A stretch of DNA of 56,455 bases from Gnetum montanum. Its lineage: Eukaryota > Streptophyta > Gnetopsida > Gnetales > Gnetaceae. Location of the stretch: NCBI GenBank assembly GCA_015680685.1, contig MNCI01030542.1, positions 1 through 56,455 on the forward strand, in the 5' to 3' direction. Under the pieces are notes generated by a model. It saw only the letters and a list, made by a program, of their open reading frames with translations, was not told the origin of the DNA and made no database searches. Below, in pieces: positions 1 to 10,912 of the stretch; position 1 is the first letter of the stretch, and every line of letters starts with the position of its first letter. The translations under genes and the position numbers were made by a program.

Positions 1-152
1 AGAGATCCATTCACTTTAAGACTCCTACTACAGGCACATGGAAATAATTCTAACTCTGGAATGTTAAAACTGTTATAGTTTGGCTAAGGTCTAAGTCTAG
101 ATGTCTGAACAAGGGAAAGTTGCCTCTTATTTATAGATATCGCAGCTCATCA
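1..152 (-). repeat. Element A 3' LTR, partial
   Basis: It matches 5235-5423 closely and ends at the same CTCATCA terminus. Read on the minus strand, the LTR begins TGATGAG at 152 and contains palindromic GATATC and a TATAAATA box at about 128-135. Roughly 640 bp more should lie left of the window, judged from the 790-bp partner. Confidence 0.85.
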
Positions 153-168
153 TACCCCCATGATTGAA
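153..168 (-). promoter_or_regulatory. Polypurine tract of element A
   Basis: The minus strand reads CAATCATGGGGGTA directly before the LTR start TGATGAG. The same CA(A/G)TCATGGGGGTA motif precedes the 3' LTRs of E and F, so it is the plus-strand priming tract. Confidence 0.75.
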
Positions 169-635
169 TGAAAACTCATCCTCAAGTTCCTTACAAAATA
201 TTGGGAAGGTATGGGATTATTAACTTGAATGACACTAACGGTGAATGGGGTGACATGTGAACGGATCATCATTACAATACATGAAAAAATTAACATGGAA
301 AAATTAGTGTTCATGACCACAAGAGTGAACACTATGTACATTTGACATCAGGCCTTATTTGGTAGCTGAGAGAGAAGACAGAGAGAGAAGAAGAAGAAGA
401 TGGTGTGTTACTGCCAATGCCAAAATTGCGCCTTCCGTTGTCCGTCCATAGTTATGCCATCGATCTTGTTTCTTTGCATGACTATTCCAGCACTAGTTCA
501 TCGTAAGTGTTTCCTCCAGCTCCAGTCCATTGTTGTATGATTGCCATCTGCATGCACAACAAAGTCACATATTAGCAAGGGTAAATAAATCACAATGCAG
601 TTAATATCTTGCCTCGGTGTAAGGTCCATTGTTGT
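169..635. other. Element A 3' untranslated region and unassigned sequence
   Basis: The first 150 bp resemble in layout the region downstream of ORF3 in element E (37807-37960). A purine-rich GAGAGAAGAAG stretch lies at about 368-400. From about 400 to 635 I recognise nothing; no reading frame is convincing. Confidence 0.4.
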
Positions 636-911
636 GATATGGCTAATATGGATTCTGGAGATATGATACTGGTGACTACCGAAGGTGTAAGGTGTAGGGG
701 TTAGGAGGAAATTGAATAGCTCCTACAATAGCAGTAGGCTAGACTAAGTGGTGGTGAACCCTCTGTCTACCAACTAGTGTTGAGCCATCTCAATGAAGTA
801 ACTAGAACCATCAGCTGGTTGAAGGAGACAAAGCCACTATTTTCTGCCCAAAGGATGTAGGTGCCTGCAAGGTCAAATCCTAGCACTTGAGAAGTAATGA
901 TGTCTATTTTG
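636..911 (+). pseudogene. ORF3 fragment in opposite orientation to element A
   Basis: The stretch 735-905 matches the plus-strand ORF3 of F at 49700-49880 (encoding SHLN-V-RTISWL), and 640-735 resembles the part of F that lies downstream of it (about 49955-50030). The piece is thus on the plus strand although the surrounding LTR is on the minus strand, and its two halves are in swapped order. It ends at the single N at 912. Either a real rearrangement or a scaffolding error explains this; I favour the latter. Confidence 0.5.
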
Positions 912-912
912 N

Positions 913-2199
913 GCAAAATGGATGTCATAGGTGGGAATGAAAAAAATAAATGGTGATTGCAATAATGTTTAAGGGAAATAAGCTAACTGACGCACCAAAT
1001 AGGAATGCCAGTGGGTCCTCTCTAAAGCAGGCGCATGCCCTTAATGCCCTGGCAATCCCACATTCAAAGAGTCTGTAGGCTCTAGAAATGTCATTTGGAA
1101 GCAAGAGTTAAAGTCTTAACCACAAGAGTTTACCAAAAAGAAAACAATTCAGCAACCAAAATATGGACTATTAATACAACTGGCAATGAGGTGGAAAATG
1201 GAGAAAGAATGATGGAAAGAAGAAAATGGAATGGAGTCTCAAGAACAAGGTGGTGCACAGCCCCTTGTGTATTAATGGTTAATGTGACTTGGTAGATCTC
1301 ATTCCAAATATGGCCTCAAACCAATCACATCCAGTGACTTCACATTAATACATGCAGCCAATCCATCCTCCTGAAGTAACACGAATGCCTCCATCACAAA
1401 GTCACCACCATTTCAACGAAACGAGAAAGGAAGGAGTAGGAAGCGAGAGAGGGCCTTAGTTAGAGGGAACATGTTTGTTTAGTTTCGTAACCAGTGCATG
1501 TAGCCCAGATTATTATTGGTCTAATGGGTGTTCTTTGAATTCTCACTTTTTACTTTTTACTTACTTTTTTCTGGGTGAGAACCACACCATGCAAAGACTT
1601 ATTATTTTTATTAGCTCAGCTTCTCGATAATGGAGCAATGTCGAAATGGTAAGGAGAACCCAAGAAGAAAACATCCAATCACCCAAGAGAATGGCCAACA
1701 CAAAATGTATCAAATCCCCTTGAAGTCATACCCTTTTCAATCCTTGAGTCCTTCCCTAGTTTGAGAAATGCCCAGTCACCATTTCATTGATAGTTCTATT
1801 ATTAAGAAAGGGACTGTACATGTCCAAGCCAAGAGAGACCATAGAAATTTATGAATGCATGGATGACATGGACTCATTGCCTGTTATATCAAAAGAAACA
1901 TACCTTAGTATCAACATTATAACTCAAAGGTAAAAACCAAACATTAGCTATCAATGGAATACAGTTCATACCACCATTAGGAGCACTTATTAGGTGACGA
2001 AGTTAACAAAATAAACAACACACAAAGAAATGAAAGAGTATAAATGATGTTGCAAAAAAAAAACAAGAAAAGTTAAAGAAATTTGTAAAACAAAAATGTG
2101 TAGAACAAAAACTTAAAAGACAAAAAAGATAAAACAATAAATTAAAAAGTGAAAAACTAGAAAAAAAATTGGAAAATTAAAGAAAATGAAAAATATTTA
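913..2199 (-). other. Element A spacer between gag and lost ORF3
   Basis: Minus-strand sequence homologous to the spacer of E: 1330-1500 and 1570-1760 match about 41980-42320 and 42560-42660 of E (shared words include CACATCCAGTGAC and ACCACACCATGCAA). The segment 2040-2195 is an A-rich tract on the plus strand, i.e. T-rich in the sense of the element, and lies directly after the gag stop as in B, E and F. No reading frame is preserved. I could not find a convincing internal TATA promoter here, and ORF3 is missing downstream. Confidence 0.6.
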
Positions 2200-4492
2200 T
2201 TAATCCCGCTTGTTATTAAAATGTGGGATATCCCCCATAACCGTATGGTTGAGCATGGCAAGGATTAGTAAATGAAAGATGAGGATCCTTGCATGTTGGA
2301 AACATTGAAGCTTGGTCATACTTACCCCATTGGGGTCCACACACTTGATTATAGTAGACATAGTGGGGCAATTTATGAGATGTGATTTCCGAATAAAAAG
2401 TTGACCCACTATGATATTTGGGACCATTAGATGGTATGCAAGGATCAGGATGTCACCCTACATGGCTGTATTCATTGGGTCGTATGATTGTTGGAGTGTG
2501 AGTTGATGGCCTTGATGAAGTAACACGAGGTGTTGGGTTCGAAGATAAGGGTGCATCACAGTGTTGGACTTGTACTGAGTTAGAGGATGTAGTGGCCTTG
2601 GAATTGTGTTATCCCTTCTTATGGTCCTTTCTAAAGAAGGGATGCCTTCGATGTTGCTGAGGTCTCTCACTGCTATTGGTAATAGTAGCACAAGTAGCAT
2701 TCGGGGGTTGTTGTTGTGGTGTAGACACCTTAGGAATAGTTGGTGGCGATGTAGACAGAGGGAAAGGATGAGAATGTTGAAATTTAGGAGATGTATAAGG
2801 TACACAAGGTGGTGGTTGTGTTGAGGACATGGGCTAATAGTACTAAGGGGAATAATAAGGTGACGAGATAGAGTATGTTGACCCAGTTGGGGAAATAGGA
2901 CGTTGAACTTAATAAGCATTTAGATTCGGAGGATATGAAGGGTGTCTCCAGTTTAGGGATGACTTCCCCCACGACTGGGATTGTTGCCACTGTGATCGAA
3001 CATAGTATCTCTGTATGAACTCTAGGTGTAACATGTTTCCCCAATGCTCATATAAATTTAACAAGATTGGGCATTGGCCCTTGGGGTGATCGTACAGGCA
3101 AATGTTACATTCATATGTATGATTGGCAGTTGAGCTCTTATTTTCCTCATCCCTTCTTTCTGAATGTCTAATGATATTTTGTCTTGCTTCTTGGGTTGTC
3201 AAAACTCTATCTCCAATAATATTGATATATTCCCCATACTTTTTATGCATCCATTCTAGCATCTTATTGATCTTTGCCTCGATTTCATCTAATGATTTTT
3301 GTACTAGCAAAGATGGTTCTTCCTCCTTGAGATAGGTTGATTTCTCCTTTTTGTGATTATGGACCTTTGTTAAGTTGAGATTCTGGTCCCATTGATGTTT
3401 TTAAATACTCTCCCATCTAGCCATTTCTCCTTCTTCTTTTGCTACCCACTTAATAAGCTCTTGGACTTGATGGGTTCACAATTTGTATAGTTGACCTTGG
3501 GCATACATCCCCAGGGTTTTTCTTGTTGCATCACAAAGCCCATCAATGATATGGTACATTAGCCTTTCTTAGAAGAACTCATGGCCTGGATAGTTGTTTA
3601 ACAGTGCATAATATCTTTCGAAGGCCATGTCCAAGGGTTCATGTTATGCTTGTTTCCACTCTTGGATTTGTTTCCTCAAAGTTGACACTCTTGCGTAGGC
3701 TTGATATCTTTCATTAAAGAGTTCTACCATTGTTGGCCAACGTCGTATTGAATTTGGTTTTAACGATCTATACCATACTTTTTCTTGGCCAACAAGTATC
3801 ATAGGGAAGAGCTTGAGTTTTTTCCAACCATTATCAGTGTTGTTCCATGTACAAGCATCGTAGAAGGCTTGTAAATATTGATGTGGATCTAAGTCATAGC
3901 CTCCTGAGAAATTAGGAAAGTTGTTTAAATTAAGCCTAGGTAGACAGCTCTCTTTATAATGCCTACAGGAGATTTGAACAGCCTCTTGTATAGGTGTTAG
4001 GCTCTTAGTGGCTAGCAGGGGTTCATCGTCATCAAGTAGGTTATGCTTTTGTGTGTTGGGACGATGTTGCCTTCGTTTATGTTGGCGTTCTTAATTTTCT
4101 TTGTGAGCTCGATTTTTAGTTCTATGTCAATCCCTTAAAAGATAGTCATCCGTGTCACAATCTTATGTTGAAGGATTAGAGGAAGAGAAGGAACTGCAAA
4201 ACTCGTTATGAATTTTGTAAGTCTTTCAATCATCCCCAAGTAAGTTATTGTTAGTTATTGAGAAGGTCCTAGGCCTTTTGGGCCTCCTCATTCTATGGGA
4301 TGTCTCATCCTCACTAGAGGTGTCAGAGTAGGATGACGAGAGTCTTTGAGTATCGTTGGGGTGTTCATAAACGTAGGGGACTCTGGCATAAGGTTGAGTA
4401 CTCCAAACTTCATCTTCATCATCAATTCTATTGGTTTTCTAATGAATTGCCTCATTAGGTGTGGCATTATCATAATCTTGTAGAAGAGCCAT
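2200..4492 (-). pseudogene. gag: Element A gag (broken)
   Basis: Nucleocapsid/capsid precursor of the retrotransposon particle. The start at 4492 (MALLQDYDNATP) aligns with the B gag start. A zinc knuckle of the form C-X2-C-X3-H-X4-C (YECNICLYDHPKGQC) lies at about 3070-3120, followed by a proline-rich stretch at about 2600-2850 and a C-terminus ending GDIPHFNNKRD. The reading frame is broken: TAG at codon 18, further stops and several frameshifts. No protease follows, in contrast to E and F. The codon-18 TAG is shared with B. Confidence 0.8.
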
Positions 4493-4613
4493 GGTGGTCC
4501 AATTGTGTGTGAATTTATATGTGACTTTTTATTCTTATTTCTTCCTAAAAGATATATCATTAATTCCTGTACAGTGACCTTGTATGATATAACTAATCTA
4601 GATAACTAGCACC

Positions 4614-4633
4614 GTCCCTGGCAATAGCACCAA
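4614..4633 (-). promoter_or_regulatory. Element A primer-binding site (tRNA-Asp type)
   Basis: The minus strand reads TTGGTGCTATTGCCAGGGAC immediately after the LTR end CTCATCA. It differs from TGGCGCCGTTGCCGGGGAC, complementary to the 3' end of plant tRNA-Asp, only by C/T or G/A changes. Confidence 0.8.
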
Positions 4634-5423
4634 TGATGAGTGGCGAGGTACCCCTACACTCAACCATACGAATATGAGCGTTTCATGCACGATCCAGTTG
4701 AACTCCTCAGATAGACTAGTTATGGCATCTAGACAATTATTCTTAGGTCGTAGTTCACTGTCTTCCCACATGGACTAGTATTAACTTGTCACATATGGTT
4801 TAGTCCAGAGTGAGGTGTATGATGTGTTCCGATACTAACACTACTCCTGGATATGATGGAAAATAATATTAACTAAGCTAAGAGAGAAAGGGTGAGAGAG
4901 AATCTAAACTAGCCTAAGTGCAATGAGCATCTGTTCCTTAATCATCTGTACACCTCCTGAACTTCATGCACGACTACCACTAGGATTACCAAGCGTCTAG
5001 CTTAAGTACGCTACTGGGTTACCAAATAGTCACACTTAAATGCTCATGATTAAGTTGTACTCATTCCACGTTACTAGGAGATAAGGGTGAAGAGAGATTA
5101 ATTATCTAGGAAAGCATTTAAACATAATAGTAATTAATTCCTATTTAGCTTAGTCCATATGTTGCAAGGTTTATCAGAAAGTTCATCTTTATCGCCAAAC
5201 ACAAATGTGTGCTTAGGTACAATTTGCTCAAGTAGAGATCCATTCACTTTAAGACTCCTACTGTGGGCACATGGAAATTATTCTAACTCTAGAATGGTAA
5301 AACTGCTATAGTTTGGCTAAGGTCTAAGTCTAGATGTCTAAACAAGGGAAAGTCACCTCTTATTTATAGATGTAGCGGTGGGCCATGATATCGCAGGGGC
5401 AGACACAATATCGTAGCTCATCA
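4634..5423 (-). repeat. Element A 5' LTR
   Basis: A 790-bp LTR. Read on the minus strand it starts TGATGAG at 5423 and ends CTCATCA at 4634, a 7-bp terminal inverted repeat. TATTTATA at 5361-5368 (plus) is the TATA box; GATATC-bearing motifs lie just upstream of it at about 5385-5415. Near-complete similarity to the LTRs of B at 14029-14864 and 21889-22737. Confidence 0.9.
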
Positions 5424-7130
5424 GCAAGGACAATAATAGAGGGAGGAGCAACCTTGAGAAAGAAGACATAGCAGGACTCATCATAGACATCATGGCCATG
5501 ATAGGGGCCACCATGATCATCATGACTATCATGAGCCTCTTTTGGCTACCCACAACATGTTAAGCATTTTAAAGGTAGTTAGAATTCCAACAAGGCACTT
5601 GAAAGACAACTGAATCAAGAGGTTAGATATAAACAATGTTGCAAGTTCAAAGGGGGATACAATTTAGATCCACATAACCATCTTTAAGCCTTTCATGATA
5701 CTTGTGCTTTACAAAACATAGCCAACAAATGGCAAAAGCTTAAGCTATTCCCAAGGACACTCATCAAGGAGGCTAAAAGTTGGTACTGGTCCTTAGAATT
5801 AGAATTCATTCGTTGATGGAGTACTATGCTGGAGCTTTTCAATGATAAATATCAAACATACTTCAAAGTGTCCAACTTGTGGAGACAAATCCAAGAATAG
5901 AAGCAGGGTTCCCATGAGTCCTTGGATGTAGCCTTGGGAAAGTACTATTCTCTTCTACATTGATGCCCAGACCATGGATACTCCCAAAGGAACTAGCTCC
6001 ACCATATCATAAATGGGCTCAGAAACAAAATAAGGAAAACTCTTGGGGTCTATGCCCAAGGGAGACTTTCTAAGCTATGGGCCCATCAAATCTAAAGGTT
6101 AATAGATCAAGTGGCCAAAGAAGAAGAANAGAGTTCCACATCTTGTCTACCTTAGCTGATCTTTTGGTGACAGATTTTTGTATCAGCAAGGTTTTCCTTT
6201 GCACTAATTCATCAAGCCGTGCCTCCTCCTTAGTATCATAGAAATAGATCTCCCTTTTGCAAATGGAGGGATCCCTATTGTACACTTTTGCACTCTCACA
6301 CATTTTGAGTTCTTCTTCTTCTTTGGCCACTTGATCTATTAACCTTTAGATTTGATGGGCCCATAGCTTAGAAAGTCTCCCTTGGGCATAGACCCCAAGA
6401 GTTTTCCTTATTTTGTTTCTGAGCCCATTTATGATATGGTGGAGCTAGTTCCTTTGGGAGTATCCATGGTCTGGGCATCAATGTAGAAGAGAATAGTACT
6501 TTCCCAAGGCTACATCCAAGGACTCATGGGAACCCTGCTTCTATTCTTGGATTTGTCTCCACAAGTTGGACACTTTGAAGTATGTTTGNTTTTCCAGTGA
6601 TGTCACATCCACAAGAATCTAGGATGTACACTTTAAATTCCATATTGACAAAATGGTAAGCACCCAGGCGATTGCCTTATCCACAAAGCAACTACATGTA
6701 GTAGTTTCACTAACAAACATATTATCCAAGTGGAACACCTCCTCAACCTTAAGAGTAATATCAATAATGGCAACACCCACACTCATGGGGGATGCCACCA
6801 TCACAGTAGCAACATTCTTATCAGCAACCTGATCCCTATGGTTACTATGTCAAGTAACTTGTATTCCCATGTGACTCTTCTAGCCACACCTCCTTCCCTT
6901 ACCACTATGACCTATTGGAATACTATAAATCACCTTTTCCAAGGGCGAAGTCTCCTTTTTCCTTTCATCCTCCTTAGCACCCATCAACTCTTGCACCACA
7001 ACCAACTACACCTTTGCCACCTACTCCATCTATGTAGGGTGAAATTCTACTGTAGCCATAGTAAAGAAATGCTACAAGGACAATGAATCTATAGTTGTAT
7101 ATCCAAGTGATCATGAACCAAAGCCTCATA
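5424..7130 (+). pseudogene. gag: Element F gag (broken, partly mis-assembled)
   Basis: Capsid region at about 5640-5880 encodes a retrotransposon gag motif (GGYNLDPHNHL, then LKLFPRTLIKEAKSWYWSL), very close to B and E. Codons continue on the plus strand to 6128, then on the minus strand at 6312-6130, then on the plus strand from 6590 (PVMSHPQESRMYTLN, which in E directly follows the zinc knuckle). The knuckle itself is missing at the N joins. A proline- and histidine-rich tail follows at about 6730-7080. The N-terminus was separated by insertion of A. Confidence 0.75.
5853..6588. other. 276-bp perfect inverted repeat flanking N, likely misjoin
   Basis: Arms 5853-6128 and 6313-6588 appear identical in reverse complement, while everything around them is diverged. 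Each inner or outer edge coincides with an N (6129 and 6589). The whole block 6130-6588 reads as gag only on the minus strand. The simplest reading is an overlapping contig inserted the wrong way round. Confidence 0.85.
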
Positions 7131-7239
7131 AGATGTCATTCTTCAAAACCAATAGCCTCCCGAAGCCCTCACAAACACCCATGGCTACTAACCCTACTAT
7201 CTTTGCCTCTAAAAGTTCTACTGAGCCACCTTCAAATCA

Positions 7240-7700
7240 AACATCTCCCCAAATCCATGTTGTCATGTTGACACATGTGGTCACAGATTAGATAAAGGTT
7301 GGTCACCTTCCTAGGAAATGATCTAATCTTGAAAGTCTCCTCATTTACTTACAGACCGTAGGAAATGAACCATGAAAGGCTCTCTTGGATTTAGGTTCTA
7401 GAGTCAACTTGATTTCCCAAGAAATGTACAAGGCTTGAAAATTGCCTCCTTTGAAAAAGAACAACATCAAATTAGAGTTGGTAGATCATTCCATCACTAT
7501 CCCTCTTAGGTAGGTGGAGGATAGTTTGACCATCATTTGTCGGTAGTCTTATCTTATTGATTTTCTTATGATCCATGTGAAAAATTACAAGGAAAACTTT
7601 CCCATAATCATGGAAAGGACATGGCTAAGTACAATAGATGCCAAGATGGGGATCAAAGATCTTTCCTTGGAAATTTTCAAGGAAAATAAATTTGGTAAAG
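7240..7700 (+). pseudogene. Element F protease (broken)
   Basis: Aspartic protease of the polyprotein. At about 7375-7440 the sequence encodes ALLDLGSRVNLISQEMYKA, matching the E copy (ALLDSRLGVNLISHDMYKN); DLG stands where the catalytic DTG/DSG is expected. At about 7590-7660 follow FPIIMERTWLSTIDAKMG, again shared with E. Stops and shifts interrupt the frame. Confidence 0.75.
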
Positions 7701-8269
7701 TTGAGAAGAAGAGAGTTCCATGAATCACATACAGTAACACAGGGTGCCATTACGTGCAAAAACTATGGACAATTAAAGATACATCATTCCAAGCATGCAA
7801 TTAGTATGTTGAAAAAATAGTGATTGAAAGGTGCCTATATGCAACAATCACAAAATAAGAAGATACCTAGTGAGTGATAAGAAATGATTAGACTAAATCC
7901 ACCATGTGCATGGAACCATCTAAGAGCCTTACCAGCACCTATGTTGAAAGCCTGAACAAAATGGAGCAACTCCATCATCAACTCTTTAATTCCCAAAGAA
8001 AAATAGATTGAGGAGAGTTGGAGATCCCTGATAACTTTAAGAAAGAGCCCCTTGAACTAAAGGCTTTACTAGGAGGCATGGAATATTCTTTTCTCAGTAA
8101 TGGTAAGCTAATGATCATCAATTCTAGACCTTCTCATCAACAAAAATAAAAATTGTTGGAAGTGGTGAACAAATGGCCAACAACCTCTTCTTGGTCATAT
8201 CATGAGCTTACATGAATAGGTCCATGAATATGCCAACATCATATCTATATAAACTTCTCCATCAAGCCA
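7701..8269 (+). other. Element F protease-RT linker (decayed)
   Basis: Homologous to the D segment 32615-33110: shared words include the stretches around 7740-7800 (AKTMDN-like, histidine-rich) and 8010-8190 (GELEIPDNF, then WPTTSSWSYHEL). It is polyprotein sequence without a recognised domain and contains stops. Confidence 0.6.
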
Positions 8270-8960
8270 AAAAAGCAACCACATTAACGATTGAACCCCA
8301 AGCTCAAGTTGGTCATCTAGGAGGAGATTGAATAACTCCTCAAAGTTGGGTTCATCTTCCCAATTGTAGATAGAAAATGGATTATCCCACTCATTATTAT
8401 TCTAAAGAAAGGAGGAAAATTATAGGTCTACATAGACTTTCAACTATTAAATAAGGGCCACTTTGCATTGTTATTTGTAGACCACACCATAGCAAGGCAT
8501 TACTACTACAACTTCCTGGATGGTTATAGTGGCTATAACTAAATCCAAATAGCATCAAAGGACCAAGCCAAAACTACGTTCACAAGTCCTTAGGGGAATT
8601 TTACATATAGGAAGATGCCCTTTGGCCTTTGCAATGCCCTTGCAACATTTCAATGATTGATGCTTAGCATCCTTCAACAAAAAATTAGTAATAAGGTAGA
8701 AGTCTTCATGGATGACTTCTCTACCTATGGGGCTACATTTGAGTAAGCCTTGGCCATCTTAAGTAAGTACTTCAAAGATGTGTGAAGACCAACTTGAAGC
8801 TCAACTAGAAAATAACTACTTGATGGTCTAATAAGGCATTGTCTTGCGGCACATAATTTTCAGTAAAGGGATTAAGGTGGATCCAAAAAAAGTATAGATC
8901 ATCTTAGGAATCACTAGATAGCCAAAAATGATAAAAGACATGAGGTCATTTCTTAGTCAT
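8270..8960 (+). pseudogene. Element F reverse transcriptase (broken)
   Basis: Ty3/gypsy RT that copies element RNA into cDNA. Visible blocks: HYYYNFLDGYSGYN at about 8497-8540, KMPFGLCNALATFQ at about 8610-8655, and the catalytic box VFMDDFSTYGA at about 8700-8735, i.e. the YxDD site in the Athila-typical form FMDDFS. In-frame TAA, TAG and TGA codons replace residues that are Gln, Trp or Arg in D. D at 33180-33890 is the matching copy. Confidence 0.9.
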
Positions 8961-9535
8961 ACTAGTGATTATAGGCACTTCATTTAGAACTTCTCGAAAA
9001 TCACTAAATTGTTGGTGGAGCTAATAAAGAAGGATGCACCTTTCACCTAGAGTAGGGAATGCAAGAGTGCATTTCAACAGTTAAAATAGAAGCTCATGGA
9101 AACTCTAATTCGATGAGCACCTAATTAGTTTAGGGCATTCCACATCATGACTGATGCATTCAATTATGCTTTGGGGATCATGCTTACATAATTGGATGAT
9201 CGAAAACATCCCTACTACATCCATTGTACAAGCTAAAGCATTGTGGATGCACAATTAAATTACACCACCACTGAAAAGGAGCTCATGGAAATGGTGTATG
9301 CCTTAGAAAAACTAAGGCACTATGTGTTTGAATATCTAGCTCTTGTGCACACAAACCATAGTGCTATTTGGTACCTCATGAATAAACCAATGGTGAGCCC
9401 TCATGTTATACGGTGTCTAGTGATTCTTCAGTAATTTGACCTTACTATGGTGGACAAAAAGGGGATCAAGAATGTAGTCATTAACCACTTGTCTCAATTA
9501 CGATGGGATAAAAAGGAGGATGAAGGACCATTATT
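8961..9535 (+). pseudogene. Element F RNase H and C-terminal RT region (broken)
   Basis: Follows the RT connection. It encodes MTDAFNYALGIMLTQLDDRKHPYYIH at about 9150-9225 (the D of TDAFNYALG is the first catalytic acid of retroelement RNase H) and YTTTEKELMEMVYALEKLRHYVFEY at about 9258-9335 (the E of TEKEL is the second). LTMVDKKGIKNVVINHLSQL at about 9440-9500 is the usual domain end. The D copy is 33891-34400. Confidence 0.85.
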
Positions 9536-10860
9536 TGATCAATTTCCAAACAAACTTCTCTTTGTCGAAGCTTTTAAAGTTCAAGATCATAAAGATTCCA
9601 ACTGGTATGATCACATCCTCTCCTACCTACTCACTAAGGAGATGCCAATGGAATGGGATAACATGAGGAAAAAATAGTTTGTTAGCTAGGTCAAACGCTA
9701 CATGGAAATCAAGGGCCACCTCTACAATGGTATGTATCTGATGCTGATCAACTTTGAGTCCTCTAAGATGCTAATGAGAGCCCTTGTTGGGGCCACTATG
9801 TTGTGAGAAGAATAGTCATTAAAATCTTCATGGTAGGATATTACTGGCCAACGGTCTTCAAGGATGCCCACCAGTTCTTCCATTCATGTGACAGATGCCA
9901 AAGGGATGAAGGGATGACTACATGAATGAAAGGGCTCCAATAGTGGATCCAACCACTAGAGCATTTCAATCTTTCAAACATTGATTTCATGGGATCCATC
10001 AACCCCATGTTCAATAGAAGGTGTACATCATCATTGCATTTGACTACTATGCTAAGTGGGCTAAAGCTGCCACTGTCATTGACTATTCATCCTCTATGGT
10101 GGCATGGTTTGTACAACAAAATTTGGTAAACAAGTTTGATATGCCAAGAACACTAATTTTTGATAATAGAACATATTTTACAAGTGCAAATTTTTGGAAA
10201 CTAATGCAACGCTTAAGGGTAGAACATAAACTTACAACTCCATACAATCCCCAAGCTAAGGGTTAAGCAGAAGTCACCAACATGGAAATAACTCAAATGC
10301 TTACCTATACAGTTAGTAAATATAGGAAAAACTGGAGTACAAAACTCAATGATGCTCTTTAGACTTATCAGTCAACTTGGAAACTTTCTATAGATTATTT
10401 CCCTTATGAGTTAGTGTATGAGAAACTTCCAACTCTTTCTATCCAAGTCGAGCTTCATACACTTTCAATAGTTTATGAACTTGAGCTTAATTTAATTTTC
10501 ATCCAAAGAAAAAGATTAATGACATTAAATACACTAAACAAAAATTGATTAGTAATCCTCTTCATGAATGAAGTGCACAAGGCACACACCAAACAACATT
10601 ATGACTTAAAAATATGGAAAGTTAAATTCCAACTAAGAGATAAGATTCTTTACTGGAACCCCATTCACATACCTCAATGCACAAAATTTTAGATGTTATG
10701 GAAATGACCTTATATTATTCAAATAACTTTTTCATCTGGGGCCATGATGATTTACCACCCTACTAGCCCAAACAAACAGTTATTAATCAACATGCAACAA
10801 GCAAAACCTTTCTTAGAATCAAGGGTAACTGATGGTGGAAACATCTCAATTGATGGCTAA
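9536..10860 (+). pseudogene. Element F integrase (broken)
   Basis: DDE integrase that inserts cDNA. A zinc-binding region with many errors is at about 9690-9930. The core includes IIAFDYYAKW (first D) at about 10030, LIFDNRTYF (second D) at about 10155-10185, and AEVTNMEI (E) at about 10270. PYELVYEKLPTL and a C-terminal GDKILYWNP-like region follow to about 10680. The pol frame ends at TAA 10858-10860, the same place as TGA 35771-35773 in D. Confidence 0.85.
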
Positions 10861-10892
10861 GCATGTTCTATCTTTCATATCTCCCCCTTCTA

Positions 10893-10912
10893 ACTCAGTC
10901 ATAAGGGAGGTG
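10893..10912 (+). promoter_or_regulatory. Internal polypurine-tract-like motif of F
   Basis: CAGTCATAAGGGAGGTGG lies 35 bp after the pol stop and resembles the tract before the LTRs (CAGTCATGGGGGTA). Athila-type elements are known for a second polypurine tract between pol and the third ORF. Confidence 0.55.

Larger units (their letters stand above)
1..5423 (-). mobile_element. Element A: gag-only Athila-like LTR retrotransposon
   Basis: The same sequence with CTCTTATTTATAGATAT-type U3 and GATATC motifs occurs at 1-152 and 4634-5423, with a tRNA-Asp-type primer site just inside the right copy and a polypurine tract just inside the left copy. The element therefore reads right to left, and its 3' LTR is cut by the window edge. 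It is the same family as element B (same LTR, same gag start, same gag tail). Between the LTRs I see gag (2200-4492) and spacer, but no protease, RT or integrase. It interrupts the gag of element F. The target duplication cannot be tested because the left end is outside the window. The order of pieces left of the N at 912 is doubtful. Confidence 0.8.

Noticed and set aside
5853-6588. Natural hairpin locus producing small RNAs
   Set aside because: Arms appear identical in old, diverged surroundings and both borders are N characters, which points to assembly.
6730-7086. A separate histidine-rich protein of 118 codons
   Set aside because: The stretch is a shifted frame over the gag tail of F; the same DNA aligns with gag of D and E.
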